This document shows positions 12,031 to 27,699 of a DNA stretch of 64,000 nucleotides, in pieces; position 1 is the stretch's first letter; every line of letters starts with the position of its first letter. Under the pieces are notes generated by a model. That model was not told the origin of the DNA. It did no database searches and saw nothing but the letters and a program-made list of their open reading frames with translations. The position numbers and the translations under genes are program-made. Source of the DNA: Macrocybe gigantea (lineage: Eukaryota; Basidiomycota; Agaricomycetes; Agaricales; Callistosporiaceae); assembly GCA_011319805.1 (NCBI GenBank), contig SJRY01000050.1, positions 372,001 through 436,000 on the forward strand. Reading direction: 5' to 3'.

Positions 12031-12658
12031 ATGGTAGCGTAGACGACTTTATTCCTAAGTGGACGCATGTCAGCTAAATCTGTAACTGTTTGCTACTTGC
12101 AGGCCTCTCTTCACTTTTGTCAAGAATGCAACAACCTTTTGTACCCGAAAGCCGACGCTCAGCGCAGAATCATGGTTTACGCATGTCGGATATGCAACTA
12201 CGACGAGATTGGAGAGAACAGCTGCGTTTACCGAAATGACCTGTTGACCGTCACAAAGTACGCTCTCTGATTTTGGCTCTCGCAATGTCAACACCCCCTT
12301 GATTAAATCGTATACCTTTGACAGAGAGCAAGTCGGCGTGACGACGGATTTGGGCATGGATCCTACACTTGTGCGTGTCGACTGTCCCCAGCTTTCTCAG
12401 ATCTTCATTTACATCGTGTCATGGTGTCTTTCTAGGCGCATTCTAACATCCCATGTCCGCGGTGTGGCAACGAAGAGTACGGTCGAACCTTGCACCATTG
12501 TCCGAGCAAGCCCTAACGTTTATCTATCCAGCGCTGTCTTTTACCAAGATCAATCAAAACGGAAGGAGACACGAATGATCCTATTCTTCGTCTGCACAAA
12601 GTGTAACCATAGCTTTCTAGATCCATCCCTACCTACGGAGAGTAGACCAGACATCTAG
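12031..12658 (+). CDS. RPB9: RNA polymerase II subunit RPB9
   Basis: Zinc-ribbon subunit needed for start-site choice, transcript cleavage and fidelity. The product is about 123 residues, the usual length. The N-terminal zinc site is CQEC/CRIC and the C-terminal one CPRC/CTKC, with the TFIIS-like QDQSKRKETRMILFFVCTKC core and the stop at 12656-12658. Best model: coding exon 1 is only the ATG at 12031-12033; a 69-nt intron (12034-12102, GT to TTGCAG) follows; then ASLHFCQECNNLLYPKADAQ, which restores the conserved start MASLHFC. Reading without that intron would start at 12067 with a non-conserved MSAKSVTVCYLQ. Three more GT-AG introns follow, at 12258-12324, after DPTL, and inside GNED. Confidence 0.95.
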
Positions 12659-12775
12659 ACGCGGCCGATCCCGATGTACATTATATTCTCATTGTAATAC
12701 GCTGTCTGATCCTTTTCAGATGACGATGTGTATCTATACTGTCCGCGTCGCCGCCCGGCGATCAGTATTTCTACT

Positions 12776-15051
12776 TCACACGTACGGTGTACCTTTTCGC
12801 CGCACTAAATATATCCTAGAAAGTGCAAGCAAGCCGGCAGCAGCTACCGTCGTCGTCTAGATGACAAGCTATCAATTTGGAGAAGAGAATTCAACGAACG
12901 GTCTCGGGCTTACACCAGTGAACAGGACAGGTCGCCTGTTTCCATCAGCATGGACGTTCGATGGAGCAATGAAAGCAAGGCGCTTACCACCAATGGAATT
13001 CCGACGTCAAGATTAGCCCGTTTATTGGCGTCGCTACTCAAAATGAACGATGATTCGGAATGGCTGATGGTCTCCGGCGCTCACCAACCAATCCGATTAT
13101 GCCTGTGTAGGTTCCTTGTTAGCGGCAATGAAAGCAACGGAACACATACATTCCGTTACCTGAGAAAGCGAATGAGACTCCTATGCGGGCCCCGATCTCG
13201 TCTACGTCCCTCGCCATCGACGCTGAAGCGTATAATCAGTCTCTTACTAAAAACGGTCATTTCGACTAGAAGCTGACCTAGCATCGGCGGAGTCAAAGAA
13301 ATTCCTGTCAGCAAGACAACCAACGCAGATCATCAGATCGAACTCTCAAAGTGACATTCTCTGTAGTACCTCCACCAGAGAAAAATCCATACAAGATGGA
13401 GAATACCGCAAGACTGGCGTCATTGGTTATCCCGAGCATGGCATATGTTAATACGCCCGCGGCTAGTATGAAAAAGATGGCCATGTTGAAGACGCCTAGT
13501 CGAGGTGCCAAAAATGGAGGAAATATTCGCCCAACAATCGAAGCAGCACTTAGGATTGACAACTGGTCCATTTAGTCAGACTTCGAGAACCTACGCGCAA
13601 CAACAGCTTGAACTGAAAACGCACACAATGGAACGCGAATTCGCGATCTATGCCATGCGTTACGGCATCCAGCTGCAAAAAGAACGTCGGAAAGTGCAGT
13701 CCGCACATCACTAGCAGACCACTAGGATAATAAGAAGGGCTCGATCAATGTTGGAAACCACTTAGTCCGACCAGAAGAATCTTACGAGATTACCGAGATC
13801 AGATACGGAGGATCTCGAGCAAAATCTTTGACTGGAATCGCGCTTCCAAGCTTTTTTGGTGGGAGTCTACACCGCATGAGGAGGTTCGAAATGATCAAGA
13901 GGCCGGAATTCAAACCGGCGCTGATGCGGACGCCATTGTGGAAACCGATAGGGCCATAGAACAGAGCATTCAGCATGATTGGATGAATAACAGCACCTGA
14001 GGGATATCAGTTATTGCGTCGTAGGGACATTGATAAGGAAAGTTTACACCTAAAGCTGTTCCAGCCGCGACGATTCCCATTGCTACCGGGCGATGATGTT
14101 TGAAATAATGCGATACGACTCCGAGGCCTATTTGGCGGATGCGTCACATGTATTTTATTCCATCAGTTCAGGTAAAAACCCACTGGGGATATATGTTATT
14201 CCAGTGGCCAACCCCGCCCCCAATCCATGAGCCAGGAATACCTTTGATGCAACGAAATCAGTCAAGTTCTTGAGGTCAATGCTTGGGACGCACCTGGTAG
14301 TAGCTGTTTTCATGTGACAGCGATAGCATGAAAACTGCGAAAGCATCAGCATCTGTGATTTCGCAGGCTAGTCAGGCTACTTACAGCAGAATGCGTGCAA
14401 CACTGAACCACCAATCATCAGATGGTGACTCGGAGCGAAGCTTAAGGTATGATGTGGACGAAGTGCTTGACAATTACGACATACAAGTAACCCCGATCGA
14501 ACGCTCTTCCGGTGAAAATGCCGCTGGCAAATATCAGGAAGACTTGGATGCCCCCGATCCATCTGAAGATCTCAATGAGCGCTCAAGACAGACGTGTTCG
14601 AAGTCAAGAATACCCAATATCCCCAGGAGAATAGTGGTCCAGATATTTGCGAACGTAGAAATCTGCTCGACTTCAGTCACAATGCTCGGGGACGGAGGAT
14701 TTCGAAGCACTGGATCATGGCGGCTCAGAGGATGCGAGACGGGATGTTTCCAGCGATGTCGCTCACCCTTGATAAACTCCGAAGGCATTCGTGTAGCTAA
14801 AATGCCTGTGAGCTCGACGATACAGACATAATCTCCACGACAGACCCAAATGTAGCAAACTGGACGAGAAAGCTGGAAGAAGGTTGAACGTCCACGCATG
14901 TCAACCGGAGTGGGGCAACGTACGCGCCAAGCAACGTAGCCCACCCCTGCGGTCCTCCTTCGGGAAATACGTCCTCAGATGTGTCGACCGTTTCCACAGT
15001 GGTCTGCGCAGCCTCCTTGGCTTCGATGTCCTTTGCCTTTTCACTTGACAT
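12776..15051 (-). CDS. MCT-A: monocarboxylate-transporter-like MFS permease
   Basis: Plasma-membrane 12-TM permease of the fungal MCT/Mch-like MFS group; the substrate is unknown. Start MSSEKAKDIEAKE at 15051, then FPEGGPQGWATLLGA, YTNAFGVYQ, DFYVRKYLDHYSPGD, VFLAHGLGAGLATGITYIPS, MLNALFYGPIGFHNGVRIS, LPPKKLGSAIPVKDFARDPPY, HFPTFFLQLDAVTHGID, ASIVGRIFPPFLAPRLGVFN, DEIGARIGVSFAFS, TPINGLILTSEFHWW, RPVLFTG and a tail VRRKGTPYV with the stop at 12776. More than ten short introns. The junction after FGVYQ is odd (CAAG followed by GG, boundary near 14767). No frame break. Paralogous to MCT-B to MCT-E. Confidence 0.85.
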
Positions 15052-15366
15052 GTTCCTCAAGACCCGCAGACGCCTCGTAAGGGCTCGAACGATGTCCTCG
15101 GAGTAAAAGAGCAGAGTGCATGGTGCAGATAGGATGATGTGAGCTGGGATAAATCCGGTCGGTAACAACCCGAGTCCGGCGAGGTGATGGCATTCCGCGC
15201 TTAGCGTGACCCCAGCTCGGGCTTCGGTTTTTCAAAGCATCAAAGCCGGCGGTATGTAAACAAATGATCACCGGATTTGAGGATCCAATTTTGCTTCCGT
15301 CAAAATTATTGTCCAGTACAGACAGTGGACAGACTTTATCATACGGTGCGTACGCGACTGATACCT
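15052..15366. other. Short intergenic, MCT-A promoter
   Basis: About 315 bases between two same-strand transporters. It serves as MCT-A upstream region and MCT-B 3' UTR. No gene seen. Confidence 0.5.
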
Positions 15367-17730
15367 TCATACGAATTGTGTGCCTTTCCGGCGGACAAGC
15401 AGCATCCTTGCTGCAAAATACAAGCAGGCACTTCCAATCATTGTCGTCTGTAGGGAAAACAAGCTTTCAACACCAGGGCTATTATTTCAAAAGAACGGAA
15501 CAGACATACCCCTCCGAAGATTATGGGACGCCTATTCATGACAAATGAGATGTGCTTTTTGATATAACACGTAACTTACCACCAATGGAACTGACTTGTT
15601 AGAAGAGCCCCCGCAATGGGCGTCGCTGACCACTGTCATCAATAAAATTACGCAGTGCAGATATCGGCAGCCATTACCAAAAAGACCGATAATGCCTGGT
15701 TCAGTTGGTCAAGCATAGTCTTCATCCCGATATTGGTGGACACTTACCAGAAAACGCGAAGAAAATGCCGATACGAGCACCGATCTCGCCAATATCTTTG
15801 GCAAGCGATGCTGACACAGATGGAAGAGTGAGCCGTGCGTTGCCCATTCGTCAGCGATACTGCACTCACAGAGCATGGGAGATAAGAAGCTGATGCCTAC
15901 ACAGCAAAGAGCATTTCAATTCTAGTCGCAGTGGGACGGCAGACGGCCAAACAAACCTCCGCCAGAAAAGAACCCGTAAAAGATGGCAAACGCCACAATC
16001 CCTCGGGAATCCCTGACGATGCCTAAGCAATATATTATGATTGCCATTGCCACGGTAAAGGAGGTCACGAAGTTGACCACGCCCAACTTCGGCACGAATA
16101 TCACTGGAATCGTCCGACCGAATACAGAGGCGGCGTTCAGAATGGAGATCTGGCAATAGACACTTTCTGTTATATGTGCATTATATGTGATGCGGAATGC
16201 ACGAGCTCATCTACTCACGCAGTAAAACGCAAACTGTCGATCTACTCCATGGGTGACGGCATATAATTGTAAAAAGAAGAAAGGAAAGAATAATCCACAG
16301 ATGTAGAGCATCCCTCTACAGACGGCAATGGATCAAAGTCATGGACCTTATGAAATGGTGCAACGAACTCACCCAAGTACCACGAACAAGTAAGGCAGAT
16401 CTCGCGCAAATTCTCGAATCGGCATGCGGCTGCCCGTGGCCTTAGGTGGAAGCCTCGTTCTCATGGAGAGAATGGCGATGATCAAGAGCACAGAGTTGAA
16501 CGCAGTGCTGATACGCACGCCATTATGAAATCCGATCCGCCCATAAAATAGCTTGTTGAGCATGATGGGGTGGATGACAGCACCTACGAAATTAGACGTC
16601 AAATGGGAGGCAGGGCGGAAAAGCGAATCACGGTGCCTAAGGCAATTCCAGCTGTTACGATTCCCATGGCCAATGGACGGTGGCGTTGAAAGTAGTGTGA
16701 CACTACTGCCAGACCTGTAGAAAGAGTTGGGACCTTTTGTTGAATAAACCGAAGAGGTATTACTAGGGATGTACATCAACCCAGAGGCCACGCTGCTTCC
16801 GAGTCCCTGACTCAAGAACACCTTTCGAGTGTTAAGAGTTACAAATTAGTTGAAAGTTTGGAGTGAAAGCGCAGAAGCGTACTTGATAATACTGATTTTC
16901 ATGCGAAAGCGATAACATGAAAACTGTTGTAGGCGAATCAGGTCAAAGAAACTATCAAAGAGTAGCGGGAGCCAGGCGGACATGAGAATGAGTACAGTAA
17001 CGCCCCGCTGATCATGAGATGATGACTAGAACGAGCATGAATAAGTGGAAATGAACGCACAGCTCGGAATACTCACAAATATCCTCTATCAAATGCCGGT
17101 CCTGTGAAAATGCCCAGTGCGAAGACGAAAAATAGCTGTATCCCTCCTATCCATCTGCATACAATACCGTTTGAGCATCTGACGGTCATCCAAAAGAACA
17201 AAACCGAGACACGAACCCTATCTCACTCGGCGTGTATTTTGTAAGGTAGTGGCGAACATAATAATCTGTTACGTCTGGTTGAGCATCGAAATCTTGGCGA
17301 GCATGGTTTCCGAAGAGGGATACTGATCAAAGTAAAACAGATATCGATGTTCAATCCTCATGAAATACAGGAAGATTTTGGAGAGCTTGCCCTTGGTAAA
17401 TGCCGAAAGAACATGTGTATCTGAATTGAGAGATGGACATTGATTTAGCCGACCTAGGAATCCCGAGACATCAGAGCCGCTCACCCGAACGTGCAGAACT
17501 GCGCTAGGGAACTGGGGTTTTCGATTCAAGAAGAGTGTTCCGGTCAACGTGAGAATGCAGACAAGGCGATTGAATGGTACGGAGGTGGAAGATACGTACG
17601 CCCCGAACACTGTCATCCATCCCCGAAAACCACCTTCAGGAAATATGATGGCGGGTTGCAACTCTTCTTCCGCTTGGAGCTTGGATGGTACGCCATATTC
17701 TTTGTCTATCTCGCTGGAGCGTTCAGACAT
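15367..17730 (-). CDS. MCT-B: monocarboxylate-transporter-like MFS permease
   Basis: Same family and exon layout as MCT-A. Start MSERSSEIDKEYGVPS at 17730 (an in-frame upstream ATG exists, but the siblings start like this). Then IIFPEGGFRGWMTVFGA, SLAQFCTFG, YTCSFGIYQ, DYYVRHYLTKYTPSEIG, VFLSQGLGSSVASGLMYIPS, SHYFQRHRPLAMGIV, MLNKLFYGRIGFHNGVRIST, LPPKATGSRMPIREFARD, ASVFGRTIPVIFVPKLG, FYGFFSGGGISFLSPMLS, DIGEIGARIGIFFAFS, TPIAGALLTSQFHWW, RPIIFGG and the tail LLVRRKGTQFV with the stop at 15367. One intron begins with GC (donor at 16636, GCACCG). The junction after FGIYQ shows the same CAAG/GG oddity near 17391 as its siblings. A TATA box lies about 55 bases upstream. Confidence 0.85.
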
Positions 17731-17782
17731 GACTCCGAGATTGCAGTTGCCTCCACGCCTCGCGCACACTGGCTGTCGTCAG

Positions 17783-17790
17783 TTTATAAA
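17783..17790 (-). promoter_or_regulatory. TATA box upstream of MCT-B
   Basis: TTTATAAA (reads the same on both strands), about 55 bases upstream of the MCT-B ATG. Plausible core promoter. Confidence 0.45.
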
Positions 17791-18238
17791 CGGGCGGCCT
17801 TGCGGGGCCCTATCATGCGCATATCGCTGTCGCACAAACGGGCAATTTTTGTCATTCCATCAGGTCCTTTCGGCGTTATCCAACCCCGATGACCGAGGAG
17901 GCTTTGAGATTACGTTGTGCCGGGTCGAGCAATGGATGACAGCCGATTCTTTGATTGGCTGCGACTCTCTCGATCCAGCCGTTGATTAAGAATGATCCTC
18001 TGTGCAGCGGAGCATCCGCTGGTTTCTGGATCGATGAGCTGTCGGGCAATATTTCGTAGGCCTGAAGTTGCTGCTCTCACGTGGACCCACGGTCGGTGGC
18101 GTCAGTGGTAGTGATGCTGATCAAAATACGGGCCGTTGACAGCTCACGCGGAGTTCCATGAGCAAACGCTAGCGAAACCGAGTCTGACACACACGTCCCG
18201 TGACCGAATGTAACCACTGGTTTCAATTAAAAAATATT
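17791..18238. other. Intergenic, MCT-B upstream region
   Basis: About 450 bases between the MCT-B promoter and the MCT-C stop. GC-rich in its centre. No gene, RNA or repeat seen. Confidence 0.45.
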
Positions 18239-20525
18239 TCATAGTACTTGAATACCTTGCCTCCGAGCCAACAAAAACCGTGCCACGGTGTAACAGGTTG
18301 CAGCAGAGAAAACTGTGACCTTTTTTATAGAGAAATCAGTGCCATATTCACCTACGGGACGATGCATCCGGCATCTTACCCCGGCAAAGACAATAGCTCG
18401 CCTGTATATTCTTAGAACTGGTGCCTGACTGGAGGAATAGATTATGCCGGACTCACCACCAAAGGAAATTACTTGACACAAGTGCACCGTGGATAGGAAC
18501 CGCTGAATTAGTGTACAGTCGGTAGGGAGTAAGTGCGTTAGCCCTTAGAGACTCACCGACCATCCCGAATATGCCTGGGAGACACATCAGAAATCCGGAA
18601 TTCGGAGGCGATCAAAGCAATGGGCTCACTCGATAGTGCGAAGGATACGCCGATGCGGACTCCTATCTCTTCGACACTCTTGGCCAATGAAGCTGTGGTG
18701 TTTTGACCCGAGACTCAGACCCACGGATGGAACGAGCAAACTAGGATACCCACCAAGCATTGCTGGGGTAAGTGAAGTAGCTAGTCGGGAGATCGTCAGC
18801 TACATTAAGTCGTGAGGGTAAAGAATGTGTTAGCAACGTACTACCACCCCAGACGAATCCATATAAGATGGAGAAAATGAGGACGCCTGCAGCGCCATCT
18901 ACCGCGACGAGGCAGAAAATGAGGATTGAGACGCAGAACGTCAGTACGATAGCCAGATTGAATACGCCAAGCTTGGGCGAAAAGAAGGCCGGGAGGACTC
19001 GACCGACGATCGAAGCAGCGTTTGTCACAGGAAGCTGTTAGTTCAAAGTTGTTCAATACAGTTTGAATGATATGACGGAACGTACGCAATACAATGCAAC
19101 CCGTTTCTCAATTCCACGTTGGATCGCGAAAAGTTGTAGGTAAAAGACCGGGAATGTGATGCCACAGACGTTTAGGACTCCCCTAAGTGAAACTAATGGG
19201 CGAATAATGCAATCTCGTTAATTCTGGCCTTACCCGAAAAGAGCCAACAGGTAGGGGACATCTTTGAGAAGAAGCTTGAGTGGTACAACATTCTTCTGCC
19301 TCGTTGGTGGCAACCTCGTCTTCATTAGTGGGAAGGCGATCAGGAGAAGACCGCTGTTGATTGCGGCGCTGATTCGGACGGCATTTGGGAAAGCAAACGA
19401 ACGAAGAAGATTATTAAGAATTATAGGTTGAATGACTGCGCCTTAGAGGAGAAACTGATAAACACGAGGAAGAGGGATTACAAAATGCGCTCGAAGGGCG
19501 TACCTAGGCCTGTCCCCGAAAGGACCATACCCATTGCGAAAGGTCTATGCCGTTCAAAATAATGGGAACAGATGCCCAAGCCTGGACCGGTGATTAATTG
19601 TGGGCATAGTTCCATCCAGTAGAGACATACTTGGCAGATACAGCAATCCGGCACCAAGCCCCCACCCAGTCCTTGACTCAGGAAGACCTAGATAAGCAAC
19701 TTTTCGGATTTGTTAAAGTAAGCAGGCGGTGGTGTATACGTACTTGATAATATGCGTTCGGCTGAGATAATGATAACATAAAAACTGAACGAACAAGTTA
19801 GAGAAAACCGCGTTAGAACAAGTTCAAGCATACATGAAAACGAGTGCAACAGTGACCCCGAAGCAACTAAATAATAGCTTGCAAGAACTTCAGTTATAGC
19901 AAAGGAGACATCGCTAGGACGTACAAATAACCCTTATCGAACGCTTTGCCAGTCACTATTCCACTGCCAAGGACTAAAAATATTTGAACGCCTCCAATCC
20001 AACTATTCGAAGATTGGAAAATGTTCTGATATAGCAGACAGCGTACGCACCCAATTTCGCTCGGCGTATAATTGTTTAGATAGTCACGGACGTAGAAATC
20101 TGTACCAACCTATAGTGAACGCAAGATTTATGACACGGAAAGGTCGAACTGGATCAGTCATGTCGCGGGTCAGTACAAGACTCGTGAATGAATACGTGGC
20201 GACATGCCCTTGATACACTCCGAAAGCATTGGTATAGCTATCATGCGAGCTATTGAACGAGGTTTTAACATTTAATAGTGACCTGAAACTACGCACCCAA
20301 AAGTAGCGAATTGAACAAGAAAACTGAGAAAACCGAAAGTTCACGAGAAGACTGGTTTTTTGGAAGAAGCACAAAGCCCACGTACGCTCCGAATATGGTT
20401 AGCCATGCCTGCCAACCACCCTCTGGGTAAGCGATAACACCGTTGTGCTGTGGCTCTTCGCTGGATAAAGCCGAGCTTGGGGAGGCCTCAGCAAAACTGG
20501 AGTCACTGGGGTCTATGGTGGCCAT
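18239..20525 (-). CDS. MCT-C: monocarboxylate-transporter-like MFS permease (one frame break)
   Basis: Start MATIDPSDSSFAEASPSS at 20525, then IAYPEGGWQAWLTIFGA, FLVQFATFG, YTNAFGVYQ, DFYVRDYLNNYTPSEIG, VFLSQGL.., SHYFERHRPFAMGMV, NAVRISAAINSGLLLI, LPPTRQKNVVPLKLLLKDVPY, FPVFYLQLFAIQRGIEK, ASIVGRVLPAFFSPKLG, VEEIGVRIGVSFALS, VPIHGALVSSNFLWW, RAIVFAG and the tail LLARRQGIQVL with the stop at 18239. In the VFLSQGLG..GAGLLYLPS exon one G is missing in a G run (plus-strand C run 19665-19667), shifting the frame by -1. Either an assembly error or the start of decay. The FGVYQ junction has CAAG/GG near 20208. It is the most diverged of the five in its loop sequences. Confidence 0.8.
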
Positions 20526-24137
<3,612 letters not shown>

Positions 24138-25121
24138 AGAGCTGCAAGCCTATGAATGTGAATACTTTACGTTGACGTCATTGGATGTCCTTTTGAGTTT
24201 CTACCACAACCTACGCAGGCCAGAAATTGAATCCCTTTGGCCCTCTAGCTCAATCACGCAAGGACGGCTATACATGGGATAAGAAACCTTTAATTAGCAT
24301 ACTGTTAGGCTCCATCCAGGCTACACCGAATGCCTAACCGTCCAACCATCCAATGATATCGAGTCAGCTATCGAGCTTTGTCAGTTTTGCTTGAATCGGC
24401 CGACCGGCTAAAAGATGTGCCTCTTCCGTTGCTATTCCGTGTGGTCAATGTGAGCGATCAACGCAAGGTTTGTCTCGCTAAAGAAATGCAGTCACGGTTG
24501 TGTTAAGGTGCTCTTGTCCATTTCCAACGTTTCACCAATCTCGAGGTTGACTTGTTATCATGCAAACCGCCCTGGATTCAACTGGCGCGGAAGACGACAA
24601 TGACTACGGTAGGGATTGAGAGGAGAGAAGACCCTGAAGGGTTACTCATGAAACGCCCCTTGCCCGATTATGTACAGATGCTATGATCCGACCAATGCTA
24701 CAAGAATTTTTTCTGGATGGTTGGTCATTCGAGTCACAAGAGCACTGAGGTGAGTTTCTTCACCCGGAAGTCGAAGAGATCTTACCGCCGGCATGCGGTT
24801 TTCCTTATGCTCCATCAAATAGATACCCCCTGTGACGATGGAAAAACTACGTATAAATCAGTGCATCTGCAACAGCTTGCAGCCGCATTGTTAACACCCT
24901 TCGTCGCATGAAATCCTTCTTCCGTGTCTGAGCTCCTTCTCTCCCCTTCGATCTCATTCCGGCCCACCAGCAAGCGCCGCCCACTTCCCGCATGCAGAAG
25001 ACAACTGTGGCTACCATTCCGCGGACAGAATCTATGTTGTGAGCCTTTATTCTCGGTCATTACGTGGAGTGTTTTCTTCATTATTTTTGATCAACTTTAT
25101 TCAAGAGAGGACACGAAAGTT
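24138..25121. other. Intergenic, MCT-D upstream region
   Basis: About 980 bases between GMC and MCT-D, same strand. A TATAAATC motif lies near 24852, about 270 bases before the MCT-D ATG. No gene or repeat recognised. Confidence 0.45.
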
Positions 25122-27103
25122 ATGAAAACTAACGAGACGACATCAGCATCAGCAAAGACGAGCGTCGTAACGCTTAACCAAGAGCTAGAAGCACAGGAAG
25201 AGAAAGCTGCCTCTGTGGTCGATATCCCAGACGGCGGTTGGAAGGCATGGTCCGTTCTATTTGGGGTGTGAGCATGACCGATTCGAATAATATTCCGGCC
25301 TACCTGACCCTTTTTACAGATGGATAATCCAGTTCTGCACTTTCGGGTGAGACACACCGAAGCACTCATGAGTAGTGCCATAGCACCACTCATCACCATT
25401 GGCAGGTATACCAACGCCTATGGGGCCTACAACGGCGAGTTTCTGAAACGTCACACAACTACGGCGCGTTGACTGCTTGTGATAATTTTCGCAGATTTCT
25501 ACGTTCGCGAATATCTTAATGAGAATTACACATCTTCTCAGATCAGGCAGGACACCATTTCTTACTCTCGCCAGAGCTGATTCTGATAATTGCCAACAGT
25601 TGGATCGGAAGCATGCAACTCTTTCTCGTATTATCATTTGGCTTTCTTGCGGCAGAGGGTTCGATATAGGATTCTTGTGAGTATGCGAATGAAACGAAAT
25701 TCACCAGTCCTTCAATCCCTTCCTAGTTACCATCTCATGATCGGTGGAAGCCTACTTTTCGGTTTTTGTCTCTTCATGTTGTCCCTATCCAAGCCAGAAC
25801 AATTTTATCAGGTTCGCTCTACTTCTTGCCGCGTTATCCAGCTTTTACACAACAACATGCTAGGTCTTCTTAGCCCAGGGCTTGGGGGTTGGCATTGCGA
25901 TTGGTTTGACCTATGTGCCTGGCTTAGCTGTGCTGTCCCATTACTTCCACCATCATCGAGCCCTGGTCATGGGAATCGCCACTTCAGTAGGCATCCGTAT
26001 GACTATTGCGATGAATCCGAGCTCATATATGCAGGGATCTGCTGTTGGTGGAGCCCTCCACCCGATCATGCTGAACAAGCTATTTCACGGATCTCTGGGT
26101 TTCCACTCTGGCGTCCGGGCCAGTGCTGGGCTGAATCTTGGTTTACTCCTCTTCGCCCTCCTCCTCGTTCACCCAAGACTTCCACCGAAGGGCGTTCATA
26201 GCAGCCTGTTCAGTACTATGCGTGTCTTCTCCAAAGACGTACCATACATGGTCATGATTCTAGGGTAGGTATTGGACATCCTAACAAAAGACGGACCTCA
26301 CCCTCGTCTTCTCGTATAAATAGGACCGTCTTGGCCTATACTGGGCTTTACTTTCCAATCTTCTTCATCCAGCTGAACGCTATAAAAAATGGCGTCGAAC
26401 CAAACCTTGCCTTCTACACTGTCAGTGTTCCGAATACAGACTGCATATATGGGCGAGCTTACCTGTGGTCCGGTACAGGTTGCAATATTGAACGCAGGGA
26501 GTACCATTGGTCGAATAGTGCCGAACTTCATCGTGAGGTACACTGGTCTTTTCAACATGATCATTCCGTGCCTTGCTATTACGGCCATACTCGTGTTCTG
26601 CACATTCGTGGTTCATGACCTTGCCAGCACCATGGTCTTCGCAATTCTCTATGGATTCTTTTCCGGGTGCTGTAGGTGTCATCCTCCCATTCCAGACCGT
26701 TATCTGATATCATACCTGGTGATTAGATGCAGGGCTTGTGGCACCGACTATAAGCTCCTTGGCAAAAACAGATTCGGAAATTGGTGCGCGAATGGGTATT
26801 TGCTTTACGTTCACTGGTCAGAGGCTGGTTTCATAATTCGTTGCTTGATACTAATATACTAATCACTTTGTATCTCTCTAGGCATCGGAGGTCTTATTGG
26901 TAAGCCAAGAATCTGTTTGCTTCATTTCTTCCTGTGAGCTAACGTCTATTATAGGCACACCCATTGCCGGAGCACTTCTTACGACATCGTTCATCTGGTG
27001 GCGACCGATTCTTTTTTCAGGTTTGTCTGTCACATGCGGATCCTTGTGTTTCTGCGTAGCGCGATATATGATTGCCAAAGAAAAGGGAATACAAAAGTTA
27101 TAG
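25122..27103 (+). CDS. MCT-D: monocarboxylate-transporter-like MFS permease
   Basis: Start MKTNETTSASAKTSVV at 25122, then DIPDGGWKAWSVLFG, IIQFCTFG, YTNAYGAYN, DFYVREYLNENYTSSQI, VFLAQGLGVGIAIGLTYVPG, SHYFHHHRALVMGIATS, GALHPIMLNKLFHGSLGFHS, LPPKGVHSSLFSTMRV, YFPIFFIQLNAIKNGVEPN, GSTIGRIVPNFIVRYTG, ILYGFFSGCYAGLVAPTIS, DSEIGARMGICFTFT, TPIAGALLTTSFIWW, RPILFSG and the tail AKEKGIQKL with the stop at 27103. The intron after GAYN starts with GC (GCGAGT at 25435) and ends at the AG before DFYV. No frame break found. It transcribes away from MCT-A to MCT-C. Confidence 0.85.
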
Positions 27104-27699
27104 AACTGACCTGACTCACAAGGCCAGAAGTGCCTCCATAGATTTCGTTTTCACCCGCTTTGAGTTTCTCACTAGAATTATCTCTCACATCAGTTTTCTC
27201 GCATTTCCACACGTATTGTATGTCAGTCCCTTTTATTTACGGCCTGCCCTGGTAGTAGGCAAGGATAAATATCACTATATCTCTTGCACAGCATTGCATC
27301 ATGTACCTTCCTGACCAGTATAATATTACAATGCTATTTACGTGAACCAGTTCGACGTTAAGACCTCCCGTACAGATAACCTTTATTTTGCAAGGTAGCT
27401 AGCTGTTCACTAGCATGGTATGTGTATGCGGTCATCACAACAACTTCATCATGTTGCCTATCCCTGGGCATCAAATCCGAAGGAATGGCAAAGGTCGCTT
27501 GTTTTCGTGCAGCTATCATGGTGAATGCATCTGCAAGCTCAGACTCATCATGACGTGAATGAAGATGTTGGGGCTGGCAGCTATCGACATACCATGATGG
27601 TGTTCTGCAAAGCCAGAAGTCGACAGGTTAGCATAGCTGGATGAAGAGTATGAAATTCTGAGGAACAATTATAGTCATGTTGCTTCAGGATGTTATGTG
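27104..27699. other. Intergenic downstream of MCT-D
   Basis: MCT-D 3' UTR and about 600 bases with no gene. AT-rich in places. Confidence 0.4.

Noticed and set aside
12067..12102. ATG at 12067 as RPB9 start (MSAKSVTVCYLQ)
   Set aside because: Adds non-conserved residues and lies within a good intron; the ATG-only exon restores the family N-terminus.
15041..15370. 109-codon minus ORF spanning the MCT-A/MCT-B gap
   Set aside because: Overlaps the MCT-B last exon in another frame and the intergenic gap; no homology.
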